Positions 60,864-64,000 of a stretch of DNA of 64,000 bases are shown here, in pieces. The stretch comes from Rhodovulum marinum (lineage in GTDB: Bacteria > Pseudomonadota > Alphaproteobacteria > Rhodobacterales > Rhodobacteraceae): assembly GCF_004343075.1 (NCBI RefSeq), contig NZ_SLXP01000004.1, positions 98,325 through 162,324 on the forward strand, in the 5' to 3' direction. Below the pieces are notes generated by a model that was given only the letters and a program-made list of their open reading frames with translations, ran no database searches and had not been told where the DNA came from. A program made the position numbers and the translations under genes. Each line of letters starts with the position of its first letter. Position 1 is the first letter of the stretch.

Positions 60864-61826
60864 ATGAACACGCGGATTTTCGCATCCGTCGCGCTTGTCG
60901 CGGCGATGGCCGTGGGGATCGGGGGACAGGCGCGCGCCGAGTTCCCGGAAAAGCCGGTCGAGATGACCATCCTGTTCGGCAGCACCGCCCAGACCATCGG
61001 GCAATTGCTCGCCGACCTGATGTCCAAGCACATGCCCGAACCGGTGGTGCCGGTCTCGCGCCCCGGCGGCGGCGGCGCGGTGGGCTATCAATATGTCCAC
61101 GGCATGCCCGCGGATGGCTACAATATCGTCTGGAACTCGAACTCGATCAGCACGGGCTACCACAATGGCGGTATTCCTTTCGATTTCAATGCCTTCCAGC
61201 CCATCGCCAAGATCAGCGTCGAGGTCCCGGCCTTCGCCGTGCGCGCCGATTCCGGCTGGAACTCGCTTTCCGACATGGCCGCCGACATCAAGGCCTCCGG
61301 CCAGAAACTCAAGATCGGCGCCTCGGGCAAGGGGTCCTTCACGCACCTGACGACCGAGGCGATTCTCGCCGCGATGGGCCTGTCCGACATGGCCGTGCAC
61401 GTCCCCTATGACCAGGGCCGCGCGCCGGTCGAACTGATCGCGGGGCGGCTGGATGCCGCGCTGCAATGGCCGGGCCAGTTCATCTCGCACCACGAGGCGG
61501 GCACGCTGAAAATCCTGTGCGTCACCTCGGCCAAGCGGATCAGCCAGCTGCCCGACATCCCCACCTGCGCCGAAAGCGGGGCGGACGGCATGGATATCGT
61601 CATGTGGCGGGGCCTCGCCGCGCCCGCGGGCACGCCCGAGGACGTGATCGTCAAGCTGGAGGCCGCCGCCAAGGCCGCCGCCGAAAGCGACGCGTTCAAG
61701 CAGGCCGCCCAGACCATCGGATTCGAGATCGACTTCGCCGACCACGCGGCCTTTGGCGAACTGATCGCGCGCGACGACAAGGCCATCGCCGATCTGATGG
61801 GCCAGCTTGGCATGAAGGCGCAGTAA
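60864..61826 (+). CDS. Tripartite tricarboxylate transporter substrate-binding protein TctC (system 2)
   Basis: The 320-residue periplasmic receptor has a signal peptide ending QARA (about residue 25) and the TctC/Bug pattern EKPVEMTILFGSTAQTIGQL, VSRPGGGGAVGYQYVHGMPA and IGASGKGSFTHLTTEAILAA. It is only distantly like the receptor at 50667, so the two systems should recognise different acids. It comes first in the tctC-tctB-tctA order. GGGAGG precedes the ATG. Its ligand is presumably the pathway's starting compound. Confidence 0.9.
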   Translation: MNTRIFASVALVAAMAVGIGGQARAEFPEKPVEMTILFGSTAQTIGQLLADLMSKHMPEPVVPVSRPGGGGAVGYQYVHGMPADGYNIVWNSNSISTGYHNGGIPFDFNAFQPIAKISVEVPAFAVRADSGWNSLSDMAADIKASGQKLKIGASGKGSFTHLTTEAILAAMGLSDMAVHVPYDQGRAPVELIAGRLDAALQWPGQFISHHEAGTLKILCVTSAKRISQLPDIPTCAESGADGMDIVMWRGLAAPAGTPEDVIVKLEAAAKAAAESDAFKQAAQTIGFEIDFADHAAFGELIARDDKAIADLMGQLGMKAQ

Positions 61827-61830
61827 CGCC

Positions 61831-62340
61831 ATGCCCGCCCGCCCCGAGGACACCGAACGCCGCCTCGACGTCATCGCGGGCGGGCTCCTGCTGGTCTTTG
61901 CGCTGGGCTGGACGGGGGCGGTCTGGCTGACCGTGCCCGAAGGCTATGGCGTGGGCCCGCGTGCCTTTCCGTTCTGGCTGGGCGTGGCGCTGGCGGTGCT
62001 GTCGGCGCTGTTGCTGGCCAAGGGCCTGCGCGGCAGCTACGCGCCCGAGGCCCCCGACGCCGAAGACCTGCCCCGGGCGGCGGTGCCGATCCTGCTTCGG
62101 CTGGGTCTGGTGGCGGCGGTCTGCGGCATCATCGCGGGCTACGGCGTCCTCATGCAGAAGATCGGCTTCGTGCCCGCGACGGTGCTGACGGTGGCGGGCA
62201 CGCTGGTCTTCGTGCTGGGCGAACGGCGTCCGCTGGTGGTGGGCGGCATGGCGCTGGGCATCGCGTTGGGCGCCTGGCTCGCCTTCGGCCAGGTCTTGGG
62301 CGCCTACATGCCGCGCGGCACCTGGATTTCACTTTTCTAG
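61831..62340 (+). CDS. Tripartite tricarboxylate transporter, small permease TctB (system 2)
   Basis: This 169-residue protein has four membrane helices and the TctB-type stretch VGPRAFPFWLGVALAVLSAL after the first helix. It starts 4 bases after tctC. Its partner is the TctA encoded 50 bases downstream. Confidence 0.87.
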   Translation: MPARPEDTERRLDVIAGGLLLVFALGWTGAVWLTVPEGYGVGPRAFPFWLGVALAVLSALLLAKGLRGSYAPEAPDAEDLPRAAVPILLRLGLVAAVCGIIAGYGVLMQKIGFVPATVLTVAGTLVFVLGERRPLVVGGMALGIALGAWLAFGQVLGAYMPRGTWISLF

Positions 62341-62350
62341 GGGCGCAAAC

Positions 62351-62373
62351 CCGGCCCCGATCCCCGGGGCCGG
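62351..62373 (+). other. Intercistronic hairpin between tctB and tctA (system 2)
   Basis: CCGGCCCC and GGGGCCGG form a perfect 8-bp stem with a 7-base loop, ending 16 bases before the tctA ATG. No T-run follows. Confidence 0.5.
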
Positions 62374-62389
62374 CCCTTCGACGGACGGG

Positions 62390-63931
62390 ATGGACCCAAT
62401 GGACCTATTGCTTGCCGCAGCCCAGGTCGCGCTTGCGCCCGCCGCCCTTCTGGCGGTGGTGGCGGGCACGCTGCTGGGCGTGGTCTTCGGCGCGATCCCG
62501 GGGCTGACCTTCACCGTCGCCATGGCGCTGGTGGTGCCGATGTCGTTCTCGCTGGACACCGCGCCGGCCATCGGCCTGCTCTTGGGCACCTATATCGGGG
62601 GGATGACCGGCGGGTCGGTCTCGGCGATCCTGGTGGGCATTCCGGGCACGCCATCGGCGGCGGCCACCGTTCTGGACGGCTATCAACTGACCCGCCGGGG
62701 CAAGGCGTCGCTCGCACTCGGCACCGCGGTGGTGGCCTCGGCCTTCGGCGGCATCGTCAGCCTGATCGTCATGGTCGTCTCGGTCGACATGGTGGCGAAA
62801 CTGGCGCTGCGGTTCGGCCCGGCGGAAACCTTCGGGCTTCTGCTTTTCGGGCTGTCCACCATCTGCGGGCTGGCGCAGAAATCCTTGGTCAAGGGGCTGA
62901 TCTCGGGCATCCTCGGCCTGCTCGTCATGACCATCGGCATCGACGAGATGGAGGGCGTCCAGCGCCTGACCTTCGGCACCATCGTCCTGCAACAGGGCGT
63001 CAGCCTGCTGGTGGCGATGATCGCGCTGTTCGCGGTGCCGCACGTGATCGACGCCTTCGTGAAATACTATACCGGCGAGCGCAAGGTCGAGGCGGTGGCC
63101 GATGTCCGCGCCGAACTGCCCACCATCCGCGACATCCTGCGCGATTTCTGGTTGATGCTGCGCTGCGCGCTTCTGGGCACCGGCATCGGCGCGATCCCCG
63201 GCACCGGCGGGCCCATCGCGGCCTTCCTCGCCTATGCCCATGCCCGGAAATCGTCGAAACGCCCCGAACGCTTCGGCAAGGGCGAGATGGCCGGCGTCGT
63301 GGCCCCCGAGACCGCGAACAACGCGGTGACGGGGGGCGCGATGATCCCGCTTCTGTCGCTGGGCATCCCGGGCGACCCGGCCACCGCGATCCTTCTGTCG
63401 GGGCTCTTGATCCACGGGCTGATCCCGGGGCCGATGCTGTTTCTTCAGAACCCCGGCGAGATCTACCAGATCTACCTCGCGATCATCGTGGCCTATATCG
63501 CCGTCGTCGCGATCCAGCTTCTGGGCATCCGCTTCTTCGTGCAGGTCTTGCGCGTGCCTGCCCACCTGCTGGCGGTCGGCATCATCATCATGTGCGCCTA
63601 TGGCGCCTTCGCGATCCGCAACTCGGTCTTCGACGTGGTCTCGGTCGGGGTGCTGGGGGCGATGGCCTACGGGCTGACGCGCGTCGGCATCCCGCTGACC
63701 CCGATCATCCTCGGCCTCGTCCTCGGCCCGTCGATCGAGCGTGAATTCCGCACCGCGATGATCCTGTCCGAGGGCGACCCGTCCGTTTTCGTCGCCAGCA
63801 TCCCGGGGGCCGTCTTCCTGGGCCTCGCCGCGCTTGTCGTCGGCGCCCAGGTGCTGCGCGCCGCCCGCGCCACGCTTTCCGCCCGCAGAACGGAGGAGAA
63901 GTCCCGTGCTTCAGTCACCCCATCCGAATGA
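62390..63931 (+). CDS. Tripartite tricarboxylate transporter, large permease TctA (system 2)
   Basis: This 513-residue membrane protein has the two TctA motifs GAIPGLTFTVAMALVVPMSF near residue 38 and GGAMIPLLSLGIPGDPATAI near residue 315, with about ten or more helices. It has GDP where system 1 has GSP in the second motif. It completes the second carboxylate uptake system. Its 3' end overlaps the start of a further gene by 26 bases. Confidence 0.92.
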   Translation: MDPMDLLLAAAQVALAPAALLAVVAGTLLGVVFGAIPGLTFTVAMALVVPMSFSLDTAPAIGLLLGTYIGGMTGGSVSAILVGIPGTPSAAATVLDGYQLTRRGKASLALGTAVVASAFGGIVSLIVMVVSVDMVAKLALRFGPAETFGLLLFGLSTICGLAQKSLVKGLISGILGLLVMTIGIDEMEGVQRLTFGTIVLQQGVSLLVAMIALFAVPHVIDAFVKYYTGERKVEAVADVRAELPTIRDILRDFWLMLRCALLGTGIGAIPGTGGPIAAFLAYAHARKSSKRPERFGKGEMAGVVAPETANNAVTGGAMIPLLSLGIPGDPATAILLSGLLIHGLIPGPMLFLQNPGEIYQIYLAIIVAYIAVVAIQLLGIRFFVQVLRVPAHLLAVGIIIMCAYGAFAIRNSVFDVVSVGVLGAMAYGLTRVGIPLTPIILGLVLGPSIEREFRTAMILSEGDPSVFVASIPGAVFLGLAALVVGAQVLRAARATLSARRTEEKSRASVTPSE

Positions 63932-64000
63932 CCGCCCCGACACACCGCTCGAGGCGCAGATGCGCGAACGCGCCCGCGCGCTGGCCGAAACCGGGGGCGT
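63906..64000 (+). CDS. Start of a further operon gene, cut by the window edge
   Basis: A GTG at 63906 with GGAGGAG 7 bases upstream opens a frame that runs to the window end and reads HPNDRPDTPLEAQMRERARA from residue 6. It begins inside the tctA gene, as coupled genes often do. Only 31 residues are visible, too few to name a family. Confidence 0.55.
   Translation, partial: MLQSPHPNDRPDTPLEAQMRERARALAETGG

Noticed and set aside
1-64000. tRNA or rRNA genes, CRISPR arrays, insertion sequences, prophage
   Set aside because: I saw no cloverleaf with CCA end, no rRNA core motif, no regularly spaced repeats and no transposase, integrase or phage structural protein.

Overview
The window is a continuous stretch of a high-GC alphaproteobacterial chromosome, most likely from the Rhodobacterales (Rhodobacteraceae/Roseobacter group). 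The evidence is the gene content (phaZ-phaC-phaP-phaR locus, secG-pyrG and hflK-hflC-degP strings, DUF6524 and DUF2842 membrane proteins, a PraR-like XRE regulator, a ScfR-type regulator) and the recurring GGGATATTT...CCAGAAGAAG intergenic repeats. I see no rRNA, tRNA, CRISPR array, phage or transposase. The first ~100 bases are a G-run/C-run low-complexity tract that looks like a sequence-end artefact.

Region 1 (0.2-12.6 kb) is mixed housekeeping: a PaaI-type thioesterase, a quinone oxidoreductase divergent from an XRE regulator that carries a near-perfect sigma-54 promoter, HisN-like phosphatase, 8-oxoguanine deaminase, MgtE, 5-formyl-THF cyclo-ligase, a YmdB-type phosphoesterase, an SLC13/TrkA-C permease, a HisC-like aminotransferase and an alpha/beta hydrolase. 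Region 2 (12.7-17.2 kb) is the polyhydroxyalkanoate locus: depolymerase, synthase, phasin and the PhaR repressor, with candidate PhaR operators and a clear terminator. Region 3 (17.2-25.4 kb, minus strand) is one operon-like series: an amino-acid-type ABC importer, two glutamine-synthetase-like ligases, a class I amidotransferase and a PuuB-like oxidase. Together they look like a gamma-glutamylation pathway for an amine.

Region 4 (25.5-35.1 kb) holds terB, pyrG, secG, two tandem DUF6524 proteins, purA and a thiamine pyrophosphokinase. Directly after pyrG lies an AT-rich island of about 680 bp with an unknown membrane protein, and it runs into the signal peptide of an otherwise GC-rich gene. 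Region 5 (35.1-45.9 kb) has a DMT exporter, an NAD-synthase-like protein, serine dehydratase, a Hint-domain protein, rpiA, gor and hflK-hflC-DUF2065-degP.

Region 6 (45.9-64 kb) is catabolic. A first tripartite tricarboxylate transporter (TctCBA) is followed by an oxalyl-CoA-synthetase-like ligase and a ketopantoate-reductase-like enzyme. After a ScfR-type regulator and a BLUF blue-light sensor comes a plus-strand operon: IclR regulator, zinc alcohol dehydrogenase, molybdenum hydroxylase (FAD subunit, 2Fe-2S/Mo subunit, and a separate C-terminal Mo subunit), TIM-barrel isomerase and a second TctCBA system. This is the best candidate here for an undescribed pathway. It appears to import and oxidise an organic acid whose identity cannot be read from the sequence.
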